A stretch of 64,000 nt of DNA from an uncultured Prevotella sp. (GTDB lineage: Bacteria; Bacteroidota; Bacteroidia; Bacteroidales; Bacteroidaceae), in NCBI GenBank assembly GCA_944319815.1, contig CALUEX010000006.1, forward strand, positions 1 through 64,000. The letters run 5' to 3'. Position 1 is the first letter of the stretch. Each line of letters starts with the position of its first letter. Position numbers and translations under genes: made by a program. Below are positions 17,729-25,070 of this stretch, piece after piece. The notes beneath the pieces are model-generated. The model made no database searches. It was not told where the DNA came from and worked only from the letters and a program-made list of their open reading frames with translations.

Positions 17729-18571
17729 ATGGGAATGGTTATCGGAATAGACGTAGGCATAAGCACAACCAAGATAGTAGGCATCAACAACGGCAACGTA
17801 GTGTCACCGATGCGAGTGAAAGCAACCGACCCCGTAACGTCTCTTTATGGTGCGTTCGGCAAATACTTGTATGACAACAAGATACAGCTTGGCGACGTTG
17901 AGCACGTAATGCTTACTGGCGTAGGAGCGGCATATATCAGCAAGCCTGTCTACGGTCTTCCCACAAGTAAGGCTGGCGAATTCATTGCTGACGGATTAGG
18001 CGCACGCCATGAGTCAGGCAAAGACAAGATAATCGTCGTCAGCATGGGCACCGGCACTTCTCTTGTACGCTGTGACGGCGACAACATCGAGCACATCGGC
18101 GGCATAGGCATCGGCGGCGGCACACTGCAAGGCTTGGCACGCCTGTTGCTCAAGACCGACGACATACGCACACTATCTGAAATAGCCGTGATGGGCAATG
18201 TGTCGAACATCAACCTGCGCATAGGCGACATTAGCGCAAAGCCTCTGCCGGGATTGCCGATGTCGGCGGTAGCGTCGCTGTTCGGCAACGCAAAGAGTGA
18301 CTCTTCTCGCGAAGACATAGCCATCGGCCTGATTTGGATGGTGTTACAGTCAGTAGGCCAGTCGGCGGTGCTCGCCTCAATAGGCAGCAATATCCGTGAA
18401 TACGTGATGATAGGCAACCTCACCCTCCTACCCCAATGCCGTATGGTGTTCCCACCGATAGAGAAACTTTACGGCGTAAAACTCATAATACCCAACAACT
18501 CTGAATTCTGCACAGCCATCGGCGCAGCCCTCTGCTATTTCAACGCAAGGTTTAAGTCAAAAAGCCTATAA
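17729..18571 (+). CDS. coaW: Type II pantothenate kinase
   Basis: Cytosolic kinase for the first step of coenzyme A synthesis, in the Fumble/type II family (actin-like ASKHA fold). The 280 residues match bacterial CoaW. The N-terminal phosphate-binding loop is VIGIDVGISTTKIVGI (about residues 4-19). The second phosphate site is VVSMGTGTSLVRCDG (about 103-117), followed by IGGIGIGGGTLQGLARLLL (about 123-141). The ATP-adenosine site is near IREYVMIGNLTLLP (about 224-237). Type II enzymes resist feedback inhibition by CoA, unlike type I. The gene is monocistronic by position, ending 85 bases before the convergent KAP gene. Confidence 0.88.
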   Translation: MGMVIGIDVGISTTKIVGINNGNVVSPMRVKATDPVTSLYGAFGKYLYDNKIQLGDVEHVMLTGVGAAYISKPVYGLPTSKAGEFIADGLGARHESGKDKIIVVSMGTGTSLVRCDGDNIEHIGGIGIGGGTLQGLARLLLKTDDIRTLSEIAVMGNVSNINLRIGDISAKPLPGLPMSAVASLFGNAKSDSSREDIAIGLIWMVLQSVGQSAVLASIGSNIREYVMIGNLTLLPQCRMVFPPIEKLYGVKLIIPNNSEFCTAIGAALCYFNARFKSKSL

Positions 18572-18656
18572 CAGATAACAACGCATGAGAATACGGCACG
18601 GTGAAGAGGGAAGGTGCGCCCGAAATTAAGGAGCCATCAACGGAAACAACAACACC

Positions 18657-20420
18657 TCAACACTGTTCAACCGTTATTCCGTGTTTGCTTTTCAATATAT
18701 CTATGAACTTTGAGAACTCAGCAGGCTTGCCTTGGTTGGTCGTAGGCCAGTTTGTGCTTATCAGAATGTTCTTGTCGGCCAGGGCTATGGTGTCATCAAT
18801 GGTCTTGTTGCCGAAAAATTCTACCTTGCCTTTCTCCTCCTTTATGGCTTCGTAACGCTCAAAGTCCATGAAAATAACATCCATGTTGCGCTTTATCGGG
18901 AAGTCGGCTTTAAGTTGTTCGTGAGTCATGCCTGGATGCGCGGCCACGTAATCTGCGATAACGGCACGCACAAGTTCTGTCTTCTTCTGGTATACCTTCC
19001 CTGCATACCGGTAATTGTTGGTATCACGGTTTAACTTGCCAACTTTCTTCAACGGGCCGTCATAAGCCTTCAAGTTAGTGACGGCTGAAAGTTCGAGCGT
19101 CTGCGAGATGATGCTACCGAGTTCATCGTCATTGCTGATGATTTCGGCTATCTTGTTCAACAACCCCGACACGCTGAACGTCCTACTGCTAAGGTAAGTC
19201 TCCTTCTGGCACATACGAAACAACACCTTCTCCCATTCCTCGTCAAACTCTTCAACGCTGTCAAGGCTTTCCTTCTCCTCTTCTGTCAACGGGCGCAGCT
19301 TCAAGCGTGACGCCGTGCGGTCACTCCATTTCTTGAAGTCAGGCTCTTCCGTAAGCTGGTTGTATATGTAAGGATAAGCAATCTGCATACAGACGAGCGC
19401 GAAGTTAAGTTCCTTACGCAGCACTGTCTGCCGGTCGCCGACACCTTGACTCGATTGCATCTCGTTGATTATCGATATTAGGGCGAGCGTGTTCGTCAGA
19501 CGTTTCAGCGAACGGGGGTTCGAGCCTACCGAGAGGCGCGTTATATCGCTCAGGGTTTCGGCAAGTTGCTGGTCGGCAAGTTCTTCCTTCGTAAAAAACT
19601 CTATGTTACCCAAAGCCTCAACAAGGAACGTGTCAACGCTGTAAGAAGCGACAGGCATAGAGAACGGCAACTGGATTATCTTGTCGAAAAACGAACGGAA
19701 CTCGCGCTCGTTGCTTTCCGTCAATTCGCCGAACTTAGGTTTCAAGCCTTTTATCACAACATCATAATCAATGGCAAGGATAAAGATGCACCTTTCAAGG
19801 TCGAAGATGTTTTTCAGAAGCTCAAGTATCTCGACAGCCACGGGCGGGTCTATGCGGTCGAGGTCGTCGATGTAGAAGTTGAAGCCGCTCTTTGCCGGGT
19901 TGTGCTCCAAGGCGTCCTCTATCAGCCGTGCTATCTCCTCTTTAAGCTGGGCAATGTCAGACGTAGGCTCGTCGGTAGAGAAGATGTCGTCAACCACACC
20001 GCCCTCTACACCTACCATCCCTGCCGCAACCTTGGTTCCTACGGTAGCCATTTTCTTAAACAGACCGCCTATCTTCCTCTTGCTTTCCTCCCACTTGTGC
20101 GTGCTGGGATTAAGCTGGCCTATCTGGTTTATGATGGCTTCAAGAATGCTTATGATAGCCTGCTGCGGCGTTTTCATCAACGAAAACTGCCACGTGTTTA
20201 TCCAAATGGAATAATACGGCGCGCCGTCCTTCTCGCAAAGAGCGTAGCACAGTTGGTTCATCAGCGACGTCTTACCGCTGCCCCATTCTCCTTGCAAGGC
20301 TATGGTCATCGGCGTATCGGTCAACTCGATATATCTTGTCAGCGCGTCCTGGTAAACCTGTATGCCGAACAAGTCCGCCTGTGACGGCTTGCGGGGAACG
20401 TCAATAATGCTTGATTTCAT
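18657..20420 (-). CDS. KAP family P-loop NTPase
   Basis: Predicted NTPase of 587 residues. Walker A is GEWGSGKTS (residues 44-52) and Walker B is FNFYIDDLDRIDP (about 178-190), with the DDLDR form typical of the KAP family of the STAND/KAP clade. The usual transmembrane insertion in the KAP domain is not obvious; a glycine-rich weakly hydrophobic stretch (ATVGTKVAAGMVGVEGGVV, about residues 118-136) sits where it would be. The C-terminal 250 residues are helical with a segment of charged repeats (LTEEEKESLDSVEEFDEEWE). KAP NTPases are scattered, often plasmid- or phage-associated, and some act in defence. It ends convergently to coaW and lies 277 bases downstream of the seven-gene cluster, on the same strand. 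Confidence 0.85.
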   Translation of the reverse strand: MKSSIIDVPRKPSQADLFGIQVYQDALTRYIELTDTPMTIALQGEWGSGKTSLMNQLCYALCEKDGAPYYSIWINTWQFSLMKTPQQAIISILEAIINQIGQLNPSTHKWEESKRKIGGLFKKMATVGTKVAAGMVGVEGGVVDDIFSTDEPTSDIAQLKEEIARLIEDALEHNPAKSGFNFYIDDLDRIDPPVAVEILELLKNIFDLERCIFILAIDYDVVIKGLKPKFGELTESNEREFRSFFDKIIQLPFSMPVASYSVDTFLVEALGNIEFFTKEELADQQLAETLSDITRLSVGSNPRSLKRLTNTLALISIINEMQSSQGVGDRQTVLRKELNFALVCMQIAYPYIYNQLTEEPDFKKWSDRTASRLKLRPLTEEEKESLDSVEEFDEEWEKVLFRMCQKETYLSSRTFSVSGLLNKIAEIISNDDELGSIISQTLELSAVTNLKAYDGPLKKVGKLNRDTNNYRYAGKVYQKKTELVRAVIADYVAAHPGMTHEQLKADFPIKRNMDVIFMDFERYEAIKEEKGKVEFFGNKTIDDTIALADKNILISTNWPTTNQGKPAEFSKFIDILKSKHGITVEQC

Positions 20421-20514
20421 GTATCTTTTTTATATTTATTACCCGTCGGCGGAATTATCTTGAGTGCCACAGCGATGGTTACCATTTCAAACGATGGCAT
20501 TTCTGCCCACAAGA

Positions 20515-20585
20515 TACGGCTTTCCACCTTTTAAAAAATAACCTTTCACGCCATGAAATGACGCCTCTTGCAAACTTGCCGTGAG
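20515..20585. repeat. Possible degenerate copy of the 22-bp array
   Basis: CCACCTTTTAAA, AACCTTTCACGCC and ATGAAATGACGCC follow one another at nearly the 22-bp spacing seen in the clear arrays elsewhere. Nothing else is recognised in the 20421-20696 gap. Confidence 0.35.
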
Positions 20586-20696
20586 CAAGTGAAAATCGTA
20601 AGCGAAAGCCTCCGAAACACAACAAGCCGTAAGCATCCAGTCAGTGGGGGCACTAACAATTCCACAAGCGGGTATTTATTGGGGTTAATACGAATA

Positions 20697-21503
20697 TTAT
20701 TTAGACTTTGCCTTATTAATTTTATTTTTCACCAACGCCTTTACCAAGCCGTCGTTCTTGACATCCGGGACATAATCCGCAGCCGCCGTAAGTTGTTTGT
20801 CTGAAATACTGTTGACATCGGGCAAATCCATACCGCCGACATCGCCAAACCATTCTGACAGTTTGTTTTGCGCACGCTCTACACTGTTCGGGCTGATGCC
20901 AGACTTCAATCCTTTGAATACGGCAAGCAGGGCGGCCAAGTCGTCAGAGAATCCTACGCCCGGCAACAAATCAGGTACGGCATCTGCCGGAAATATAAAG
21001 TAGCCGAGAGCACCCGTTACAATAAGTTTTTCCTTTACCGGCAACGTATCCAAGGCATAGAACAGGCACAATACGATATAAACAAGTTTAGCCCCGGCTT
21101 TCATGGCAAAATCGCCTAATTTCGCCCACAGGTCAGACTCTGAAAACTGTTTGGCGTAATCGCTTATGTTATCGACGACGCCGGTCTTAAACTCATCCAT
21201 GTTCTTGCCGCACGCCTCAAGTGCCGTCTTGACATTGGCCGACGCTGCGTCAAAGGCTTGGTTTACCGTCTCAGTGGCTTTACCTGCCTGCGCCTTCAAA
21301 CCGTCAATCCCTTTGCCAACGCCTTCGGCAACCTTCGCACCCAGCCCTAAAGCACTGTCGCCTAAACCTTCCGCCATTGCCTTCGCATTACATAGTTTCT
21401 CATCCACTTGCCGCTTAAAGGCATCGGTGTCTATTTGCTGCATCTTGCTTTTGGCAGAGTCAACGCCATCTTGCAGCTTCTTCTTAAACTTATTGAAATC
21501 CAT
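20697..21503 (-). CDS. YkvA/DUF1232 membrane protein with helical N-terminus
   Basis: Last gene of the seven-gene minus-strand cluster, 268 residues. Residues 1-140 are amphipathic helices rich in A, K, D and G (FKKKLQDGVDSAKSKMQQID and similar), reminiscent of apolipoprotein-like repeats. Residues about 150-175 are hydrophobic, and then the DUF1232/YkvA motif appears: GALGYFIFPADAVPDLLPG and FSDDLAALLAVFKGL (about 174-210). The last 60 residues are charged and end KNKINKAKSK. DUF1232 proteins are small membrane-associated proteins of unknown role. Twenty-six bases separate it from the 56-residue gene upstream. Confidence 0.8.
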   Translation of the reverse strand: MDFNKFKKKLQDGVDSAKSKMQQIDTDAFKRQVDEKLCNAKAMAEGLGDSALGLGAKVAEGVGKGIDGLKAQAGKATETVNQAFDAASANVKTALEACGKNMDEFKTGVVDNISDYAKQFSESDLWAKLGDFAMKAGAKLVYIVLCLFYALDTLPVKEKLIVTGALGYFIFPADAVPDLLPGVGFSDDLAALLAVFKGLKSGISPNSVERAQNKLSEWFGDVGGMDLPDVNSISDKQLTAAADYVPDVKNDGLVKALVKNKINKAKSK

Positions 21504-21529
21504 AATACCTTTTTAACGCCGCAATTTTA

Positions 21530-21700
21530 TCACCGCCTACGCCGCCTCTTCCCAAACAACGCACCCAAAACCAAGCCGCCGACTTTACGTTCAAGTCCGC
21601 CGCGTGTGGTTGGTATCCCTGTAGTTCGTGCAATCTTCTGCTTCACTTTTGTTATGCCCAAAGCACGTTTCCATGAAAATGACAATCCAGGTATCTTCAT
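21530..21700 (-). CDS. Small basic conserved-looking protein, 56 residues
   Basis: A short frame in the 289-base gap between the DUF1232 gene and the 104-residue gene, on the same strand. ATG is at 21700 and TGA at 21530-21532. The product starts MKIPGLSFSWKRALGITKVK, continues with IARTTGIPTTRGGLERKVGG and ends GALFGKRRRRR. It is very basic with a short hydrophobic GGLVLGALFG stretch. I recall similar small proteins (MKIPGLSFSWKRALG...) in other Bacteroidetes genomes, but no function. The neat spacing (26 bases to the next gene) supports it as real. Confidence 0.65.
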   Translation of the reverse strand: MKIPGLSFSWKRALGITKVKQKIARTTGIPTTRGGLERKVGGLVLGALFGKRRRRR

Positions 21701-21792
21701 ATTTTACAGCCTAAAATTTATGATTGACAGACAGGGAAGATGTTTGCGTCAACATACAACTTACCTGTCTGCCATTTTATTCAACAATAAAA

Positions 21793-22107
21793 TCATTCTT
21801 TACCTGCCGCTGCCAACGTGATGTCGTTCTTGGCAAGTTTGGAATCGTCTGGTGTGGCCACTTGTACGTAAACGCCAAACACCTCTTCCATCTTCTTCTC
21901 GAAGTTTCCTACACGCAGGTTGCTGCCGACGGTCAGCTCGCCGCCTTTGGCACCTTCTGCACGGATTGAAGCCAACGTGGCGTCGTCCTTGGCGTATGAC
22001 TTGCACGTAGACGTAGTGTAAACACGGAGCGAACAGCCGAAAGTGGCCTTGAAACGCTTTTTCAAACCGGCAACAGTCAGATTGCCTGAAACTTTTAAAT
22101 CTGCCAT
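21793..22107 (-). CDS. Protein made of two internal repeats, 104 residues
   Basis: A small protein sharing its whole length with the first 100 residues of the 269-residue protein at the head of the cluster. The first half (about residues 8-49) reads GNLTVAGLKKRFKATFGCSL then RVYTTSTCKSYAKDDATLAS; the second (about 60-100) reads LRVGNFEKKMEEVFGVYVQV then ATPDDSKLAKNDITLA. Both halves have a pattern of short strand, helix ending in F, strand, and a D/T-rich turn, so this is a tandem-duplicated small domain. I recall such sequences being labelled viral A-type inclusion protein in Bacteroidetes, which is probably a meaningless label. Function is unknown; a ligand- or partner-binding adaptor is one guess. 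Confidence 0.75.
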   Translation of the reverse strand: MADLKVSGNLTVAGLKKRFKATFGCSLRVYTTSTCKSYAKDDATLASIRAEGAKGGELTVGSNLRVGNFEKKMEEVFGVYVQVATPDDSKLAKNDITLAAAGKE

Positions 22108-22173
22108 AATCTTAATTTGTTTAATGTGTTAATATTCAGTTATTATCATTTCCAATTTTAGGCCATGCCCGGC

Positions 22174-22824
22174 TTACGATGAGATGGCCTGTATGAGCAG
22201 CATGACGGCAACCAACCCTATAAGGATAGCCCAACCGAAAGGCAAGTCCAAAATACGCTTTACCACGTATGCCACGCCCAATGCCATGTAACGAAGCATA
22301 TTGTAGATAAGCATGAAGCTGAACTTGATTACCCAGAAAAAGCCGTAAAATATGCTCCATATCAGGCCACCTATGGCAAGGAATAAAGCTAACGCCTCTA
22401 TGCGGCGCACGTCTTTCCAGTAGTTATACATGATTAAGTCGCTGGCGGCCTGGTTCTTCACGATGAGGCAATGGGTTCTCAACGGTTCGCCGAAGCGGTG
22501 AATCTTCACATCCACGGGGCGCGTGGCGTATTTCAGCTCCACGGCGGCAAACTCACCCAGCCTCTCCACCACAACGTCGATTGACAGGTCGTTGTTCCAA
22601 GGGAACGACAGGGTTTTCAACTCCAGCCCACGTGCTTCCAGTTCCTCCTTTGGCACGGCATACTCCATGTCCACCTTGTCGTAGTGGCCACTGTCACGCA
22701 GCCAAGTGGCTACCCTTACTTGCAGGTCGCGCTCGTTGAACATCAGTTCCGTGTTCGTGTTCAGGAAGCGTTCAATATCGCCACGCAACACGCTTACCAA
22801 CAGGTTATTCTTCAACGCCCCCAT
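22174..22824 (-). CDS. Membrane-anchored PD-(D/E)XK nuclease-like protein
   Basis: A 216-residue protein with an N-terminal restriction-endonuclease-like domain and C-terminal membrane helices. The helix NERDLQVRVATWL supplies E31; the core is DLSIDVVVERLGEFAAVELK, giving D83 and E96-x-K98, the D-x(n)-ExK arrangement of PD-(D/E)XK enzymes. A following helix SDLIMYNYWKDVRRIEAL (about 128-144) fits the trailing Y/K-containing helix of such domains. Residues about 144-177 and 196-214 are hydrophobic and predicted to span the inner membrane. A nuclease domain fixed to the membrane is unusual. It overlaps the TerB-like gene by 20 bases, so the two are coupled. The nuclease activity is inferred from motifs only. 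Confidence 0.65.
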   Translation of the reverse strand: MGALKNNLLVSVLRGDIERFLNTNTELMFNERDLQVRVATWLRDSGHYDKVDMEYAVPKEELEARGLELKTLSFPWNNDLSIDVVVERLGEFAAVELKYATRPVDVKIHRFGEPLRTHCLIVKNQAASDLIMYNYWKDVRRIEALALFLAIGGLIWSIFYGFFWVIKFSFMLIYNMLRYMALGVAYVVKRILDLPFGWAILIGLVAVMLLIQAISS

Positions 22825-23233
22825 TCACTTCGACGTTCAGCTCCGGTTCAGTCTTCACCATGTCACAGAGCAACATTACGGCCTGCGCCGGCTCCATGCC
22901 CAATGCGTCGGCTATGGCCAGCAGGTTGTTCACCTCGCCCTCGGCCAACACGCCGTCGGCCAATACCATTTGGAGCACAGCCTCGAACACCTCGCCTATC
23001 TCTTCGGCGTCGATGTCTTGGGCGGCCTTCTCAAGGAAGGCGTTAATCTGTTCCTCGTTCATGGGGTTGATGCGTGACAGGGCCACGTCAACGGCCATAC
23101 CGAACTTTACCGTGTTGAAGCCGAACGCATCGGCAATTTCCTCTACCGTTTCCTTTTCGGTTGCGTCATACTCACCATCGGCCCAGATTGCAAAGCCGAT
23201 GAAGTTAGCTACCGCTTCTAATGATGATTTCAT
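22805..23233 (-). CDS. TerB-like acidic helical protein
   Basis: A 142-residue acidic protein of two similar helical halves. The first contains GFAIWADGEYDATEKETVEE (about residues 12-31), the second LQMVLADGVLAEGEVNNLLA (about 86-105). The duplicated ADG-x-E pattern followed by an E-rich helix is that of the TerB/DUF533 superfamily, a metal-binding helical fold first known from tellurite resistance and widely linked to membrane-associated stress or conflict modules. The end of the gene overlaps the start of the nuclease-like gene by 20 bases. It follows the 84-residue basic gene by 20 bases. Confidence 0.7.
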   Translation of the reverse strand: MKSSLEAVANFIGFAIWADGEYDATEKETVEEIADAFGFNTVKFGMAVDVALSRINPMNEEQINAFLEKAAQDIDAEEIGEVFEAVLQMVLADGVLAEGEVNNLLAIADALGMEPAQAVMLLCDMVKTEPELNVEVNGGVEE

Positions 23234-23253
23234 AAGTCAAGTTCCTCCTGTTT

Positions 23254-23508
23254 TTAATAACCGAAAAGTCGTTTCAGCCTGTTCTTCAGGCTACCCTTGG
23301 CGCGACGCGCCTTTGCCATGTTGGCAGCCATCTGCTTATACTCTTTCGTGCGTTTGTCCACTTTGCCTGCGGCAGTCTTCTTCAGCCTCGGCTTTGCCGG
23401 TGCCGCGCCTTTCGCCTTTGCGGCGCGAGCCTTGGCCAAGCGCGCCTTGAGTTCTTTATACTCCTTGGTGCGCTTATCCATCTTTCCTGATGCTGTTGTC
23501 TTTACCAT
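23254..23508 (-). CDS. Small basic protein with two repeats, 84 residues
   Basis: A highly basic protein containing two copies of a 28-30 residue unit: SGKMDKRTKEYKELKARLAK (from about residue 7) and AGKVDKRTKEYKQMAANMAK (from about residue 47), each followed by an A/K/R-rich run such as ARAAKAKG. The tail is SLKNRLKRLFGY. Such charge and repeats suggest a nucleic acid- or acidic-protein-binding peptide; the acidic TerB-like protein encoded next is a possible partner. No family is recognised. Confidence 0.7.
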   Translation of the reverse strand: MVKTTASGKMDKRTKEYKELKARLAKARAAKAKGAAPAKPRLKKTAAGKVDKRTKEYKQMAANMAKARRAKGSLKNRLKRLFGY

Positions 23509-23587
23509 TCGTTCTTGTTTTTTTTATTTAGCAGACGAGTTTTTCAGTAAACAAGCCTTATCACTTGTCCGCTCGTTTACTTGTCAC

Positions 23588-24397
23588 TTACTTATTCTCG
23601 TTAATAAAATCCACCAGCTTAGAGCCAAACGTTTGGGTGTTCCACGTCGGTTCATAGTTGAAGCCCACGTTGCCGGCTATCTCACGCAGTGCGGATATGG
23701 TGTTGCCATATATGCGGTAAGTCTCCACCGTGCCCGACGGACGTATGGCGATGGTATATTCGCCAATCGTGGCTTGCCTTGTACCTTGACCGTAAGCCTT
23801 GACAAGCGTCAGACCAAAACGGCGCGTGTTCCAATCGGGGTCATACTGAAAACCGACCGTTTGGGCGGCCTCGCGCAGTGACGCGCGCACATTATCGTAA
23901 ATGCGGAACACCTCAACAGAGTTGTTTGCCTTCACCGTGATGATATATTCGCCCGAAATGGCAGACTTCTTCGCCGGCACATACTTGTCGGCATCAGCCA
24001 CTTCAGCCGGTGCCGCACCATCCACCTCCGCCTCGTCGGCGGCATACTGCTGTTCGAGCAAGGCCTGCATCTTGGCTTTCGTGGCATTTTTTGGTATGTC
24101 GCAAACGGTTGACAGAGTGTATTCGTCGAGGGCGAGCACCCAGTCGTCTGGCGAAGCTACCTGCACCTTTATGCCGAACTTGTCTGACATTTCCTGTTCA
24201 AATTCGCCCACGGTCATGTTCTCGGTGCATTCCACCTGCCCCGAAACCGTGTCGCCCGTGCGTATCGAAGCCAGCGTTGCTTCGTCGTCGGCTTTCTTGT
24301 TGCCGTTATAAACGCGAAGCGTCCCTCCGAATGTTTCCTTAAAGTGGTCTTTCAGGGTCTTGACCCTCAAACGACCGTCAATAGCAAAAGTCTTCAT
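23588..24397 (-). CDS. Double-repeat protein of unknown function, 269 residues
   Basis: First gene of the cluster. Residues 1-100 repeat the two-part domain of the 104-residue protein: DGRLRVKTLKDHFKETFGG then TLRVYNGNKKADDEATLASI, followed by NMTVGEFEQEMSDKFGIKV. A linker rich in A, E and D follows (about 115-147). The C-terminal part contains two further tandem copies of another domain of about 56 residues: GEYIITVKANNSVEVFRIYD (149-168) with VGFQYDPDWNTRRFGLTLV, and GEYTIAIRPSGTVETYRIYG (212-231) with VGFNYEPTWNTQTFGSKLV. The protein is thus built from two duplicated modules and has no signal peptide or membrane helix. No known family is recognised. It is the most distinctive member of the group. 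Confidence 0.75.
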   Translation of the reverse strand: MKTFAIDGRLRVKTLKDHFKETFGGTLRVYNGNKKADDEATLASIRTGDTVSGQVECTENMTVGEFEQEMSDKFGIKVQVASPDDWVLALDEYTLSTVCDIPKNATKAKMQALLEQQYAADEAEVDGAAPAEVADADKYVPAKKSAISGEYIITVKANNSVEVFRIYDNVRASLREAAQTVGFQYDPDWNTRRFGLTLVKAYGQGTRQATIGEYTIAIRPSGTVETYRIYGNTISALREIAGNVGFNYEPTWNTQTFGSKLVDFINENK

Positions 24398-24607
24398 ATC
24401 AAATAAGGTTTATTGTTTTGGTAAATCAATTGATTTTGGCAGAAAAAGGACAAGCAGAAAGCCTTGCCCCTTGCCTGCCGAAAGTTCAGCACACAACAAT
24501 CCCTGCACCGACCGTAGCCGGCGCATACAAAACGGATGAAAGCAAAACGGAAAGTAACGTTGCAAAGACTTATTGCGCCTTTGCCGTAATGGATTAGTGT
24601 AAAAATA

Positions 24608-24615
24608 CCCCCCCC
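24608..24615. repeat. C8 homopolymer in noncoding DNA
   Basis: A run of eight C (eight G on the minus strand) lies 211 bases upstream of the first gene of the cluster. It could vary in length by slippage. Nothing else clear is seen between 24398 and 24690. Confidence 0.5.
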
Positions 24616-24689
24616 GAAAAGTTTTTAAGCGATAAGACCAAGTTCCGCATAGATAACAATCATCACCTGCAAGCTCAAAAAGCCTACAA

Positions 24690-24858
24690 ACAGTTAATTA
24701 TTATCCTGCAAGACGGGACTCAGGACGTATGTGAATGTTTCGCTTTAAGGGAGAAGAGCCGTCCCATTACTTTCCTCCGCGGCGTTCAGTCAAGTGCCGC
24801 AGACGAATTGCCAAGGTAATGTAATTTCCCCATCAAGAAGCTACATTGCGTCTTGATT
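24690..24858 (-). ncRNA. Candidate structured RNA, possibly 6S-like
   Basis: This lies in a gene-free stretch (24398-25070). A minus-strand promoter (TATATTTG from 24873 to 24866, with a one-mismatch -33 box 20 bp upstream) would start RNA near 24858. No long frame follows. The RNA can form a 5' hairpin (ATCAAGA with TCTTGAT), a central stem CTGCGGC...GCCGCG flanked by the pairing strands CATTAC and GTAATG, and a 3' hairpin TCCTG...CAGGA ending near 24704. The size (about 170 nt) and the long central stem with bulges recall 6S RNA, which in Bacteroidales I remember as the Bacteroidales-1 motif, but this is not proven. Alternatively it is the long leader of the cluster starting at 24397. Confidence 0.45.
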
Positions 24859-24865
24859 TGCGATG

Positions 24866-24897
24866 CAAATATAATGAAAATATCTTTAAGCCACAAT
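24866..24897 (-). promoter_or_regulatory. Minus-strand promoter for candidate RNA or cluster
   Basis: Plus-strand CAAATATA (24866-24873) reads TATATTTG on the minus strand; CAAT-type box at 24894-24897 reads ATTG, 20 bp upstream. Confidence 0.55.
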
Positions 24898-24938
24898 TTT
24901 TAACGTAAATATTTTTCGATGCGGACTATCCTAAAGTA

Positions 24939-25041
24939 TTAAAAGGACACAAACGACTGCATAAAAGGATGCCAACGGGAACGCAAAAAGGCACCTTTCA
25001 GCGCGTGAAAGGTGCCCTTTTAGGAACGCATTGATTATCAA
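24939..25041. repeat. 22-bp period array with tail (copy upstream of tex end)
   Basis: Units begin at about 24939, 24959, 24983 and 25005; the clearest are GCAAAAAGGCACCTTTCAGC and GTGAAAGGTGCCCTTTTAGG. They form a strong hairpin (AAAGGCACCTTTC with GAAAGGTGCCCTTT). The tail GCATTGATTATCAA follows at 25028-25041. It sits 30 bases after the tex stop and may end its transcription. Confidence 0.75.
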
Positions 25042-25070
25042 GCCTTTATCAAGGCCTGATTAACAAGCCG

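Noticed and set aside
24690..24858. RNase P RNA or tmRNA
   Set aside because: A GAGGAAAGT string recalls RNase P, but the following conserved bases are absent and the transcript is too short; no tmRNA start sequence is present.
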